From NCBI GenBank assembly GCA_028622995.1, contig JAJQJQ010000003.1, positions 3,410,001-3,474,000 on the forward strand: a stretch of DNA of 64,000 nt, read 5' to 3'. This document shows, piece by piece, positions 48,841-62,183 of the stretch. The notes under the pieces were generated by a model. It did no database searches. It was not told the origin of the DNA and worked only from the letters and a program-made list of their open reading frames with translations. Within the stretch, counting starts at the first letter, position 1, and each line of letters starts with the position of its first letter. Position numbers and translations under genes: made by a program. The stretch is from Panagrolaimus kolymaensis (lineage: Eukaryota > Nematoda > Chromadorea > Rhabditida > Panagrolaimidae).

Positions 48841-51800
48841 ATGGATGACCTCAAAAATGGTCACGAGAAAGAAATAAAAGAAAATAATGTTCAACAACTA
48901 AAGCACGATGATAATAAAACTTCGGCGGATGAAGGAACAAAAGAGAAAACATTTTTTGATAATCATAGCGGATTTTGGGATAATATTAGTAATGGAACTC
49001 GTGAGTTTTACAACCAAAATACAAGTGGGTTTAACAACTTTTATAACATATTTGTCGTTTGGGAATTTTTAAAACCGAATAATATTTTTTTATGATAAAA
49101 AAACATACTAAACTCTATCCAAAAAATGTTCGTTTCAATGTCAAAAAAGACTTTTAAGTAAAAAAAAGGATTAGTTTGAGGAGACAGTTTTTTTTTTGCA
49201 CTCAAGCATTCATTCAATGTCTGGCTTGAGCTCCGCCTTTTACTTTTGAAATAAATAAAAAATGCCGCAGCTTTTTTCTAAAATAAGCATCGCCTGAATA
49301 CCCAAATAAGAGAGGTGCTTCCAATTTTTGTTTTGTCTCTACTTTCGTGTTTTTTTAAATGTTTGCTGCTTCTTTTAACAATAAAAAAAACGAAAAAAGG
49401 AAAGTCGCTACTTTGTAACAAAAATTATTTTTTATTGTATGTTTTGTTTTCCTTGTTTAATGTGTTTCTTAAATTTACAATTAAAAATTGTGTTCGTCAT
49501 TGAAGCCTAAAAAATAAAAAAATTTAGCTAATTTTTTGCGTGAAAAAATGTGTCGTTGTTTTTTTATTTATAGCATTTTACTGTACATTATTTTTCGAAT
49601 TTTATGCCATTTACTAACTATAAAAATTTAAACGGATTACCTGAACTTCGATTATTAAAGAAAAGTATTTCATTTTCAGTAAACACCTTGGCTAATATTT
49701 TGAAATCATCAAAACCCGTCGGCGATATTATGTCCAAAACTGCCGAAGGCTTGAGCAAAGCTTATGAATACAAAACTACAGCTCCAGAAGATCTAGTTTT
49801 TGATTTATTTAAAGTTCATGGGTCAACGGATGAAGCATCCATTGGAAAACTTATTTCTGTTAGTTTGAATTTATTCAAAACTAAAAAAATAATAAACATT
49901 GTCTTTAGGTTCTTCGATCATTTGGGCTTCGTGATGATGATCCACGATTGCGACAAACTATGGATAAAATTAGGGAATATGATCAAATGAATGAAGAAGA
50001 CAACGATGTTAGACATTATCGGCTTAATCGAAGTCAATTCAAAGAGTAAGCTTAAAGTTTCTGGAAAGTTTTGACTAAACTTGTTAAATTTTAGTTGCGT
50101 GCATCCATGCATTGCCCTTATTTCCCAAGCTTTACGAAATCAGCTTATAATCCCAAATTGGCCAGAATTTACAAATAAAATTAAAGAACTTTTTGAACTT
50201 GTTAGCTTAAAATATTTTTAAAAAGTGACTGATTATTTATTGCTATAATTTTTAGTGCAGAGAAGAAAAAGGCGGAAACGTTGCAACTTACATCCCCCAA
50301 CTTGCTCGACAAGATCCAAACCGTTGGGGCCTTTCACTTTGCACCATTGATGGTCAAAGATATTCTCTTGGAGATTCGAAAATCCCATTTTGTGTTCAAA
50401 GTGTATCCAAAGCTTTTAATTATGCCATAGTTGCATCCGATCTGGGTGCAGATATTGTTCATTCTTTTGTTGGGCATGAACCTTCTGGACGCCTTTACAA
50501 TGAAATTTGTTTAAATGCAAATGGTAAACCTCATAATCCCATGATTAATGCCGGCGCTATTATTGTTACTTCTTTACTTAAAAAAGGCTTAAAAATGGCT
50601 GATCGATATGATTTTGCTCATAATGAATACAAAAAGCTTGCTGGTGGAGGCTATGTTGGTTTCAATAATGCCACATTTTTATCAGAACGTGAAACAGCAG
50701 ATCGAAATTATGCCCTTTCATATTATATGAAAGAAAATAAATGCTTTCCAGAAGATATGCAAAGTCTTCGAGAAGAATTGGATTTTTATTTTCAATTGTG
50801 CTCTCTTGAAACAACATGCGAAAGTGCCGCAGTTATGGCTGCCACTCTTGCCAATGGCGGTGTTTGCCCTTTAACAAATGAAAGATGCATTCAAGCTCGG
50901 CCATGTAGGGATGTGCTTTCATTAATGTATGCATGTGGAGTATGTTTTTTTAAATCCTACTTAATTTGCATTTTATATACTAAAAGCTTTTTTAGATGTA
51001 TGATTATTCAGGCCAATTTGCATTTCATGTTGGTCTCCCTGCTAAATCAGGTTTGTTATAGAAAAACATAATTGCATACAAAAATAATGGTTTAAGGTGT
51101 TAGCGGCGCATTAATAATCGTTATTCCTAATTTAATGGGCATATGTGTGTGGAGTCCTCCACTTGACAAAATGGGTAACACAACCCGCGGTGTATTATTT
51201 TGTCAAAAGCTTATTGAAACTTATAACTTACATAATTATGATAGTCTCTTACACGCAGATTCAAAGAAAATTGATCCACGTCGCAAACTTGGAAACAAAG
51301 AAACAGATCTCGTTGTTTCATTACTTTTTGCCGCTAAAAATGCAGATTTGGAAACTATTCGAAGACTTTATCTACAAGGGGCAAATTTAAATATGGTTGA
51401 TTATGATGGTCGAACTGCATTGCATCTTGCTGCAGCTGAGGGTCATGTTATGATAGTTAAATTTTTACTTCAAGTCGTCAAAGTTGATTGTCAAATTAAA
51501 GATAGATGGGGTAGACTTGCTTTGGATGATGCAAAGATTTTCCATCATGCGGCTTGTGTGGCATTGTTACAACGTTCGGCTCATCGAATTGCACGAGAAC
51601 ATCGTAGAATGGCCAGTGTTACAGAGGGAATAGAAAGTGATAGTAATAATACTGAAAAAGAAAATGGAAAGGAGTGAGTTTTGAGCAAAATAAAAGTTTA
51701 TCAATATTAATAGTGTTTAGTGGTTTTTTAACTGTAAACCAAGATGGCAATGATGATTCGTCAAATGTTTCAAGCGAAGATGAAGAAAATTGTGGAATTA

Positions 51801-52021
51801 TGATGATGGGTTCAACTCCACAAGAAGAGAAAGAAGCGAAAAGAATTTGTTAGTTTCCAACATATTTTTTTTATTAATCAATAATAAAACTTTTTTTAGT
51901 ATCCATGAATTCCCTTGACCGTGTTTCATTATGCAATGATCAACTTGATGACATCCAAATAGTAAATAATGATTCTTCCGAGAATCATGTAAATCATTCA
52001 TCGATTCCAACATTTCATTAG
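48841..52021 (+). CDS. glna: Glutaminase with ankyrin repeats
   Basis: Converts glutamine to glutamate and ammonia, usually in mitochondria. The first exon (MDDLKNGHEKEIKENN...) probably joins 49000 to 49680; an alternative start at 49604 would bypass it. Hallmarks in order: EDLVFDLFK, GGNVATYIPQLA (catalytic Tyr), CVQSVSKAFNYAI with the Ser-x-x-Lys nucleophile pair, PHNPMINAGAI, SERETADRNYALSYY, LDFYFQLCSLE and MYDYSGQFAFHVGLPAKSG. Ankyrin repeats follow (DYDGRTALHLAAAEGHVMIV; DRWGRLALDDAK), as in kidney-type glutaminase. The C-terminal tail is Ser/Asp/Glu-rich. The core is complete and looks active. Confidence 0.93.
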
Positions 52022-52303
52022 CGCGCCTTCCACTTCTTTTTTTCAAAACTGGTTTAATTTTTTTCACTCATTTTTTATTAATTTGAAAGATTATTTAAAG
52101 AAGCAATAAAAAAATAAGAATGTTATTACATCGAATTTTGCGTGCAAAGCGAGAGTGATGATGATGAGACGGGATAAAATAAAAATAAATCAAGAATAGA
52201 AATCTGAGGATTAACCCACTTCATTTGTCAAGAAAAAAAATAATAGGAAGAAGAGTGAAAGTTTTTTCTCGCGTATTTTAACACCTCTCCCTTTGGGCTT
52301 TTC

Positions 52304-53856
52304 ATGTTTTTTCATTTTTTAAAGAAAAATTGTGCTTATTGTTTTATACTGATACTCTTTGTTGGCTCAATATACAAAAATTTTATAAATACTAATTTAA
52401 CTCGAAGGAAAAATTTACATATTTTTGTTAATGATGCATTTTATTATTCCACTTCCAAATCTTTGGGAAATAATACTATAGCAATATTATTTTCTGGCCA
52501 TAAATTTATTAATGAAATACCTTTTTTGTGTTATTCGACCAATAATGCATCCAACGCACTTACAACAAAACCAAAATGGTATCGTGCATTGGAAGCTCCT
52601 CCACAATGTAAATGGACGGTCTATGTAGTGCTATGTCCAGTGATAAAAGAAGTTAAAAAATTTTATATTACTTCAGAACAAAAAGTTTCAGAAAAGGTAA
52701 TAATTTCTGCATTTTTTTCTTAAAATTATTTTCATCATTTTTTAGGTTTCATTTGAACTTGCAGATACCACACCACGGAATCTCGTAGTTTGTATGAGTC
52801 GAATGTTTAGCTTTGAAAATTGGCAACTTTTTATTGCCGCTATTGAAATTTATAAACATTATGGAACTAATTTAATTGTAACATATTTAATAAGTTTACA
52901 TCCAGCTTTGTATAAAATAATGCAATATTATGAAAAGGAAGGTATTTTAAAGATGAAACCTGGCCATCGATATTTCCAACCAAAAGATATGAAATACGAT
53001 CCAAACACCGAAGGTGAATGGAGCAACCAAGATGCAAGTTACAATAGTTGCTTGTATGAATTTAAAGAATCTGCTGAATTTATGTTATTCGTAGATTGGG
53101 ATGATATTTTAATTCCAGCTTATCATGATACATATGGAAAAGAATTAAAATGGCTTCAACAATTATTCCCTCAGGCATCATCATTTATATTTCCTCGTTA
53201 CACTGTACAACTTTTGGCGTCAAGTCAAAATAGCTCTATGTTTGATTTATCAAACCTGCTTCAAACTCTGACGTTGGATGGAAGTATGGAAACAGGAAAG
53301 CATATTTCTTCTCCATCTAAAATAGACGGAACTTGGATACATGCTCCAACAAGAGTTAATAAAGCGTATAAAATAATAAATCTTAGTCGAAATCAAGCTA
53401 AAGTACTTCACTTCAGACAATGGGTTTATTCAGAAGGAGAAAAAAATGTAAATTTTAATCAACAATTTTTTATTTTAAATACCACAGGAATAAAAGAATC
53501 ATTTGAACTTTTTATAAATAGAAATAAATTGAATGAGGTAAAAAAAATACATTTTTCATTCATTGTGTCGCCTAATTAATTATTGATTGTTTTTTTAGTT
53601 ATTTTTAAAAATGCCTTCAAAACTAGTTTATTACCCGCTTCTCGTGGAATGTTATGATAAAATCAAAAAGCAATTGAGTGCATACAGCTATCATAAATGT
53701 CCAAGTATGCCAAAATGTACCTTCAATGAAAAAATCAAGGTTCCTTGCCTCAATTTAAATTCAACTTTTCGATCGATTATGCTTCTTAAAAAATTTTATG
53801 TTCATCAAAGAGTGAATTTTGTTTATAATGAAAGTAATAACGGGTGCATGATGTAG
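52304..53856 (+). CDS. GT92-family glycosyltransferase
   Basis: Three exons: 52304-52696, 52746-53537 and 53599-53856; 480 residues. An N-terminal signal-anchor (FLKKNCAYCFILILFVGSIY) gives Golgi type II topology. Family marks: NLVVCMSRMFSFENWQLFIA, EIYKHYGTNLIVTYL, YEKEGILKMKPG, the metal- and nucleotide-sugar-binding FVDWDDILIP (DxDD), and HFRQWVY. The GT92 (former DUF23) group includes the C. elegans galactosyltransferase GALT-1, which modifies core fucose of N-glycans; the acceptor here is not known. It starts 283 nt after the glutaminase stop. Confidence 0.88.
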
Positions 53857-54128
53857 TAAATTTTGTGGGTAGTAGTAGTAAATGCGAGTAAAATATGTAA
53901 TAAAAATAAAAGACATAAAAAATTTGAAGGAGCTAAAAACCATAAAAAAATTTGATTGTTATCAAAAACATCCGTGTCTTCTTGTTAAAAAAGGCGTCAT
54001 TAAAAGGCGCAAAGTTTAACAAGAAAGGTGCGAGAGAGGGAGAAGAGATATCACAAGGTAAAGAAGCAAAGCAAATTACAACAACAAGACATTATTGTCT
54101 AAAACAAATATTTTTTTTCCACAGAAGC

Positions 54129-54586
54129 ATGAATATTCAAGCTATTATTTTTACTTTTGTTTTTGTTATAGGTTTATTATTATTGTTAATTTCTACACAA
54201 GAAGGGTAACTAACTATCATTGATTATTTTAGTCCTAAATTTTACTGTATTTTTTAGCTCCGTTGCTAGTGAACATAAACTTAGTGATAAAACAATCGCT
54301 GGTCTCAAATGGTCTGGTATAGCAATATTGGTGATAGGATTTTTTGGATTAGTATGGACTTTTGGAGAAATTGTAAAAACTAGTTTTTTTCTAATTCTTT
54401 TTTATGATTTTAATCATAATGAGTTTGATTTAGGTTTATCGCCAACGTCAAAAGCAACTCCATGGTCATAAACGTAAATGGGAAAAACAGATAATTGAGA
54501 GGCATGAAAGATCCAGAGCGCAAACGGTTGCAACAGCATCTAAATCACGAGCACAAACTGCTGCATCTCATCTACGTCCAGTATAA
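54129..54586 (+). CDS. Small two-pass membrane protein, orphan
   Basis: Three exons, about 114 residues. A TTTTTCCACAG acceptor ends 4 nt before the ATG. The first segment MNIQAIIFTFVFVIGLLLLL and second WSGIAILVIGFFGLVWTFG are membrane-spanning. The C-terminal third is basic and helical (RQKQLHGHKRKWEKQIIERH, then Ala/Thr/Ser/Arg-rich). No family is recognised. It lies 272 nt after the GT92 stop on the same strand. Confidence 0.68.
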
Positions 54587-55191
54587 GAAAAATAAAATAT
54601 TTTAAAAATACTTTAGTGAATGTCTGTACAATTAAAATTCCGATTAGTTCGTCTTTACAAATTTAAATCTTTTTGAAAATTATAAAAGAGATGAATCTTT
54701 CTGAATAAAATTTTGAAGATCATGAACCTGTAATTTTATTAATAAATAAAAAATTTGTCTTAAAATTTTTTTTGATTCATAGTGATTTTATTTGTTTAGT
54801 TCAATGTGACTTAAAAATGAATGATGACATTCTTCTTTAAAATATTAAGCAATATTAAATAAAACCAAAGTAACGCTATGGTTACTAAATAAATTCAGGA
54901 AGCTTTTTCCATGATAGGGTTTTTTTATGTCATTTTTATTATTTTTGATTCAAACATTTTTACAAAAAAAAAACCTTTTTCATGGAATATAAAAAGCTCG
55001 TAATCAAACAAAAAAACTATATTTAAACTCTAATTTTTTTTAGCCGCATATTTAATGTATTTTTTTTTGTTCTAAAAAGCTTCAAACCATTCATTTTCTT
55101 TTATCAAATCCTGTTACTTTTCATGGAATTAAAAGAAAAATGTTATTTTGTTTTTATTTTAAAAAAATAAAGTACCATTACACACATTCAC
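54587..55191. other. Convergent intergenic region
   Basis: No gene is seen; A/T runs only. Confidence 0.45.
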
Positions 55192-55793
55192 TTAAAATAA
55201 AACCATGGCTTTATGTTTAGGCGAAGGTGAGCAAAAGCATGCACGCATTGTGGGGCCTTCGACTGTTCCGCGACAATAACATGCTATCATTTTACGATTA
55301 CCATCTTTTAAACATGCTTCTTTACAGGTGTTTTCAATGCATTTATCAAAGGCGCCGAAAGAACTAAAAAAATATATGTTTTTTATGGATATTCTTAACA
55401 TTTAAAAAAAAGAAAGAAAAAAATGAAAGTTAAGGCTTCAAAAAATAAGAGAAAAATAAAGAATTACTTCAGTCTTTTTTAAAGAAAGCAACTCTGAAGA
55501 TAATATCTTTACTAAGTAGTAATTACTATCGGTTTACTGAGTAAGTAAAAACCCATTCTCTCCCCAAAAAAAAGATTTACTTACCATGGGAGTGTAAAAT
55601 GTGGGCTGCATTTAGCTTGACACCTTGAAGCCTCTGTTTTTGTTATAAGAAAATAGAAACAAAAAATAATAATAACTAGAGTAAATTTGGTAGTTAAACT
55701 GCCACTCTTCAAAAATCCACTGCCACCATATTTTAGCTGTTGTCGTTGTTGTTGTTGGGTGTAGTTGTTGTTAATCCGGCAGAGATTTGCCAT
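55192..55793 (-). CDS. Cys-rich membrane-anchored or secreted orphan
   Basis: Two exons, about 55793-55586 and 55373-55192, about 126 residues. A Gln/Arg N-terminus (NYTQQQQRQQLKYGG) precedes a hydrophobic segment (FTLVIIIFCFYFLITKTEAS) that acts as signal-anchor or internal signal. The exported part has many cysteines (RCQAKCSPHF, KCIENTCKEAC, ACYC, ACFC). No family is recognised; the spacing suggests a compact disulfide fold. Confidence 0.65.
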
Positions 55794-56840
55794 TGAAGTT
55801 AAAAGTCAAAAGAAGCTTCTTTCAACAAAAAAATAAAAATAAAATATAGTTGTTGTTTTAGTTTTTTTTTCTTATTCGCCGGAAGTCGTAGAACAAGAAC
55901 AGACTGTTCAGAATAATTAAAAGAATATTTTTTGTTTGAAAATTTTAAATGAACATGAAGACAACCAAAAAATAAAGAAACAAAAAAACTATAATTTCAA
56001 ACGAATCTTTCACTTTTTATCCAAACCAAAAAAACTATTTATTTTTTGGAATCAGTTAAATAATCAGTAGTTCAAAACCTGCTTCAAAATTGTTTCCTCC
56101 ATTACATCAACGGAAGAAGAATTGTCCTCAAAAAGACGTTTTTTTTCAATCATCAAAGTGTCAATTTTGTTGAGATTTTATCGCGCAGGAGTCCCATTTC
56201 AGCTGTGTCTAATGTCCAATGAAAAAAGAAAAAAGAAAGATAAACTGTTTCTTTGTTTGAAAGCAAATTGTTTTTCTTTTTTTACAAAGAAAAATGTGTT
56301 TAATCAATTTTTTTGTAATAATAAACATCTCAGACTTACTTAACACATATTATCAATATTTAGGTCTTCGTATTTGGGGCGTGGCAAAGAAATGAATCTT
56401 AAAAGTCGTTGATTTGCGGTGGCATTCTTTTTTATTTATTTACAGGCGTGGCTTTTATTGGTAGTGGCTAGAGCTATCTAGCTTTTTTGCCAAAAAATGT
56501 AAGCTAAACATTCAAACAAGAAGAAAAAAAGATGAGAGAGAAAAAAGTGAAAAGCAAAATGAGAAAGCATGAAGACGACTACGACGCTTCTTAGTTAGCC
56601 GCATCATTCTTCTTCTTTTTTTCTTCTGTGTCTTTTTTTTAGTGAAATGCTAGTGTGAAAAAAGTGAAAGAAAAAGGTCGACGACGGCACTAGGCTTAAA
56701 TTATTATTATTATATTTTGTCACCGTGTTACCTCTTCTTCTTTAAAAAAATTTTTATTTTCCAACATCAAATAAATTTCCTGTTTTCCATTTTTTTGAAC
56801 TTTTATTGTTAGCAATTATCTTTTTATTTTTCTCCTAAAA
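55794..56840. other. Intergenic, divergent promoters
   Basis: Contains only low-complexity frames. Pyrimidine-rich tract TTTTTCTCC directly precedes the diacylglycerol kinase start. Confidence 0.45.
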
Positions 56841-59800
56841 ATGCTTTTATCACCTGAGCAATTTGCTCGTTTAACTGAATATGCATCGTGTAAGTTTTTT
56901 TAAATATTAAAAACTGTTTTTTAATCAACGGAAAATAAAAAGTCGAAAACTTCCGAAATGTAAAAAAAATGAAGCCCTTCATCTCATTTATTTATGTGAC
57001 TTCAGTTTTTCAAGGCTCTTTTTTTACAAAAACCATTAAGATTATTTTGTTAAAAAAAAGTTTTTGTAATGCTTTTGTTATATTTATTTTTTTTTAAATT
57101 AGGTTTTCAAACATTTAAGAGCAATTGAGAAGACAAAACGACAACGAAGACGACGCCCGCTTATCAAATAAATATAACAACCAAAAATAATAAATGAAAA
57201 ATAAAAAAAAGCCAAAAGTAGCAAGCGCATGCTAGTTTGCTTGCCGCGCAATTGAAAGAGAAAAAATCGCCGCAGACGTCAAAAGCTTTATAATAAAAAG
57301 ACGTCATTTTATTTAATTTCATATCATTTATTATTTTCAAAAAAAGGAAAATGAAGAAGTGGCTAACTACATTTGAAATGAAAAATTAAACTAGTGTTTT
57401 TTATTTTTATTTATTTATTTTTTGCAGATTCAAGTCATAAGTTGCTTGATATGTTAGCAGAATTTCAACCTGAAGGAATGTTTTTTAAATATATCAGTGA
57501 CGATGAGCAGGTTAATACTTGCAAGCATTTTAAAATTTTTTAAGCAATTAAAAATTTAGGGGTTTCAAACTATTAATTTTATTGGTTTTACCCATTTTAT
57601 AAATTGTTATTTTGGAGCTGAACTTCCCGTGGATCTTATTCAACAATTATTCCTTTCGTTTGCTCAAGTCCCTCAACAACAACAGCAACTGTCACAAAGT
57701 ATAACAGCGAATTTGCATAATACTAATGCCGTATCCACATCGGCGGCTGTGCCATCCTCATTTGGAGGGACTCATACCTCGCTTGATGGAACATCCATTT
57801 CAAGCTCATATATTTCTTCATCATCTTCCCAGACATCGGCTCCACCAACAATTCAACCACAAAAAACCGGTAATTTGCATATTAATAATAATAATAGTTT
57901 TGCAACCTACGCATAAATAAATTTAAACGAATTTTGCTACAAAAAAATGATATTTTAAATTGCAGAAAGACGACCATCAGTTTTTGAAGAGGCATTGGTA
58001 GTGGTGAAAAATGCATTTCAAGGTTCATCAAATAAAGAAGCAACACATGAATTTGTAAGTCATTAAAAATAATAAATATTTACAAATAAAAAAAGAGGGG
58101 GAATAAAAAAATAAATACAAATAAATACATTTATAGCCTTTAATTGCTGATGAAAATCGTCGAATTCCGCTTAAGCCACTTGTTTGTTACCTGTCATTAC
58201 TTGAAGGGGCGCCACCAGATGATAAATTAGAATGTAATAACACTTTTCCTTTTTTTATTTTTTATTCTTTAAAGAAAACCCCCACACTTTTAGTCGTTTT
58301 TCATGTATATGATTCAGATGATAATGGGTTTTTGGATAACAAAGAAATTGAAAGTATTATTGAACAGATGATGAATGTAGCTCGATATCAGCAATGGGAT
58401 ACTATCGAACTTGAACCCGTAAATATTTTATCTTTAAAAAGGTTTCATAGTTTTTGTGTTTTAGATTTTGAGACAAATGATGACTGAAATTGATTATGAT
58501 AATGATGGAATAGTGTCATTGGAGGAATGGAAGCGTGGTGGTTTAACGACTATTCCATTATTAGTTTTATTAGGTTTTGATAATGTTAGTTGTTTTTATT
58601 TTATATTTAATTGATTCTTTTTTTAAATTATTTTTATTTTAAACAGGAAATGAAAGAAGATGGTTGCCATATTTGGAGATTGCGACATTTTAGTAAACCA
58701 ACATACTGCAATGTTTGTTGCAATTTACTCGTGGGTTGGGGAGGAAAACAAGGGCTTGCATGTTCACGTAAGTTGAGACAATGTTTTTCCATTTAAAGAT
58801 AGAATTTTTTTAGTTTGTAAATATACGGTTCATGAGAGATGTGTAAGAAATGCTCAAAATACTTGTATTCATACATATAATACAAATCCATCAAAGGATT
58901 CAGTAATGAACCATCATTGGTTGGATTCAAATGCGGCAGGAAAATGTGCTAAATGTAAATCTACGGTTCCAATATTTCAAGGAAAGCGATGCAGGTGGTG
59001 TCACAATTTGGTAAACAAAAGCATACATTTTTTTTCTTAAACCAAAAGTTAAAATTTTAGCTTCATACTAAATGCATCGAATTATGGCCAAAAGAATGTG
59101 ATATGGGTCCAATGGCATATCATACCTTACCTCCAGTAAATATTATTCCTTCATTTCTTGATAGATCTCAATCACAAAATAGTAATTTTGTTCAAGGAAA
59201 TCCAACTCGATTTAGTGTAACTAATTTACCGCCAAATCGTCGGCCACTTTTAGTACTTATTAATCCTAAAAGTGGTGGCAGACAGGGAGAAAGAATATAC
59301 CGCAAATTTCAATATTTATTAAATCCTCGACAAGTTTATGACCTTATTAAAGATGGACCAGATATTGGGTATATTTTATATTTATTTATTTTTAGTGGCA
59401 TCAAAAAACATATTTTTTGTTTTGTTTTGTTTTTAGTCTCCATCTTTTTAAGTCAATCAAAAATGCCAACATTCTTGTTTGCGGCGGCGACGGCACTGTT
59501 GGATGGGTTTTGGATGCAATGGGTAAAACAAAAACAAAGCTAGCTTGCAAGCTTTATGTGATATATAAATAGTAACATTTTTATAAAAAAACTCTGCTAT
59601 TTTCAGATAAGATGGATTATGGCGAAAATAGGCCTCCCGTTGCTGTGCTCCCTTTGGGCACTGGTAACGATTTAGCAAGATGCTTAAAATGGGGAGGTGG
59701 ATATGAAAGTGAACCCCTTCAAAAAATTTTACATAACATTGAAAAAGCAAGTCAGGTAAGTCACAAAAATATAAACAAAAAAAGGATTATAAAAAAAATA

Positions 59801-60717
59801 ATTTTAAATTAAAGGTATATATGGATCGATGGCAAATAACTATTGAACAAACAAAGAAAAGTGATAAAGGCGATCCACAACCAAATCATATAATAAATAA
59901 TTATTTTTCTATTGGTGTTGATGCAAGTATTGCTCATAGATTTCATGTAATGAGAGAGAAATATCCAGAAAAATTTAATAGCCGTATGAGAAATAAATTA
60001 TGGTATTTTGAATTGGGAACAAGTGAAACTTTATCGAGTACTTGTAAAAATTTGCATGAACAAATCGATATTCTTGTAAGTCGTTTTCAAAGAGAAGCAC
60101 AGTTTTAAAATTTTCTTTTAAATTTTTTAAAATTTTTTTAGTGTGATGGAGAAACCATCGATCTTGGAAATGGCCCAACTCTTGAAGGCATTGCACTTTT
60201 AAATATTGCATCCATTTATGGTGGAAGTAATTTATGGGGTAATTCTCGAAAAAGTGCTTCAGGCTTTCATATACCTATTTTATTTCCACAAATTACTACC
60301 AACGCTGTTTATGGTTTACAAAATAGAGTTCAAGATATTGGTGATCGCTTAATTGAGGTTGTTGGACTTGAAAGCGCAATACAAATGGGTCAAATAAAAG
60401 CAGGCGTGAGAGCTGCAGCTAGGAGGCTTTCACAATGTTCCACGGTTGTAATTCAGTAAGTAGTATTTATTATTTAAAATATTTTTTAATTATGAGGCAA
60501 AAAATTTAAGAACTCATAAACCATTTCCTATGCAAATTGATGGTGAACCTTGGATGCAACCACCATGTATAATTCAAATAATTCATAAAAATCAAGTTCC
60601 TATGCTTATTGGTAAGCTACGATATCATTTGCTTCATAAAAACTTTATTAATTTTTAGGTAATCGAAAACGAAGTACTTGGAATCTATTACGTCGGCAAA
60701 CAACAGACGATAGTTAG
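56841..60717 (+). CDS. dgk-3: Type I (calcium-regulated) diacylglycerol kinase
   Basis: Phosphorylates diacylglycerol to phosphatidic acid, damping DAG signalling at membranes. Domains in order: N-terminal RVH-like region ([16 protein letters not shown]...), a Ser/Gln-rich linker inside it, two EF-hands ([27 protein letters not shown]), two C1 zinc domains ([17 protein letters not shown]...; [15 protein letters not shown]...), then the kinase: [20 protein letters not shown], the GGDGT nucleotide motif ([12 protein letters not shown]), [20 protein letters not shown] and the accessory part ([28 protein letters not shown]). About 16 exons. EF-hands plus two C1 domains mark the alpha/beta/gamma class, for which C. 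elegans has dgk-3. Confidence 0.92.
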
Positions 60718-61022
60718 CTAATGAAGGGTCGTTTTTTGCGGTTGATAGTATTTTTTATTTGTTGCCACTTTTTTCTTTCTTTTTTTGTTGTATAGTTGAG
60801 ATTTTTTGTTTAAAAATAATAATAATAAAAACAACTTTATTGTACGAATGTTTTTGCTGTACAAAATAATATGAATAACATTTATTTCGCTTTCTTAAAA
60901 TTCAGAAGAAGAAAAAAAACGTAACTGAATCAGTCATCACTCATTTTTTCTTTGCCATCTGTTTAGATATAAATAGAGTGCCCAAAAAACAATAACAACA
61001 AAATAAACGAAAAAAGAAAGGA

Positions 61023-62054
61023 ATGAAAATAATTATTGTTCGCCTCCTCCTTTTAATTTCTTTGATTTCCTGTGTTTTTGTCGTTGTTGTCGATGCTGCT
61101 GCCAGAAAGGCACGATTGTATAAAGTTCTATCAGATGATTTTGGAATTCGTTTAAATTTTTACCCTTGCACGGGCCAAACGTTAGTTACTTTTTTTCTTT
61201 AATTAAACAACCAACAACTTCTTAGAAAAAAATATAAACATATATTTTAGCGCATGTCTTTGCTATAAAACCACTGAAAATAAAGTAAAGACTTATTATA
61301 ATCAGACAGCTCTCGACCTTACTTTATTATGTGATAATCCTCAAGATGCCTTCATATGTGCAAGACAAAAAATATTGACGACTTCAATATCCTCAAATGA
61401 AACCGAGAAAAGCAATATAATAATTTTTACTAGCGCTCTTAAAGACCAAATTAAAACAGAAGTCCATTTTGAAAATGTTAATACATTATCTTTTTACGTC
61501 AATATAAATGTAAGTCGTCTTATAAAAGGGATTATAAAAAATTATATTAAAAAAAGAAATATATTTTTTAGCAAAAAAGTGTTAAAATTGGAGAAGGTTC
61601 TCAAGCTTATTTAATATCGGATTTTTGGCAATTGCATTATAAAAGTTTGGATCAAAGAGTTGTAAAACTTTTAGCAAGCTCATGTGAAGATAATATTCAA
61701 ATTACAACGGTGAGATCAATATTTTTAAAATAACAAATAACAGCAAAAAGTTTTCAGAACAATTTGGAAGAATTTGTTTTGGATGACAAAGATGAAGATG
61801 CATCTCTTTGGGATACAGTAACATCATATCTTTACAATACCGGCAATAAAGCACTCGATGTTGCAACCACGGCACTTCGAATTCTTGCTGGTGTTTTAGA
61901 AGTTGATATTTGGGGTCCAACTGGTGCTACTCCTTTACCTCCCATCGAAAATGTTACCATTGATTGTGATGCTGATTCAAGCACAATTACACCAACATCA
62001 ACAACTTCAACATCTACAACTACGAAAACCCCGACAACAACAACCCATAATTAA
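61023..62054 (+). CDS. Secreted Thr-rich-tailed orphan protein
   Basis: Four exons, about 270 residues. The signal peptide (MKIIIVRLLLLISLISCVFV) is followed by a Cys pair region (YPCTGQTACLCYK), a middle part with three further Cys and NxS/T sites, and a charged segment (VLDDKDEDASLWDTVTSYLY). The C-terminus is a Ser/Thr run (STITPTSTTSTSTTTKTPTT) suited to O-glycosylation. No family is recognised. It starts 306 nt after the diacylglycerol kinase stop on the same strand. Confidence 0.7.
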
Positions 62055-62183
62055 TTGATAATTTTTAAATAAAGTTTTAAACAAAATTCTTTATTCTATC
62101 ATACTAAAACTAATAAATGTATCATAACAATATGCAAAAAAACATTTAAAGATAAATAAAACATCTAAGTAACAACAATAAAT

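Noticed and set aside
61375..61614. Separate short plus-strand frame starting MTTSISSNETEK
   Set aside because: It is an internal exon of the secreted Thr-rich gene running into its intron.
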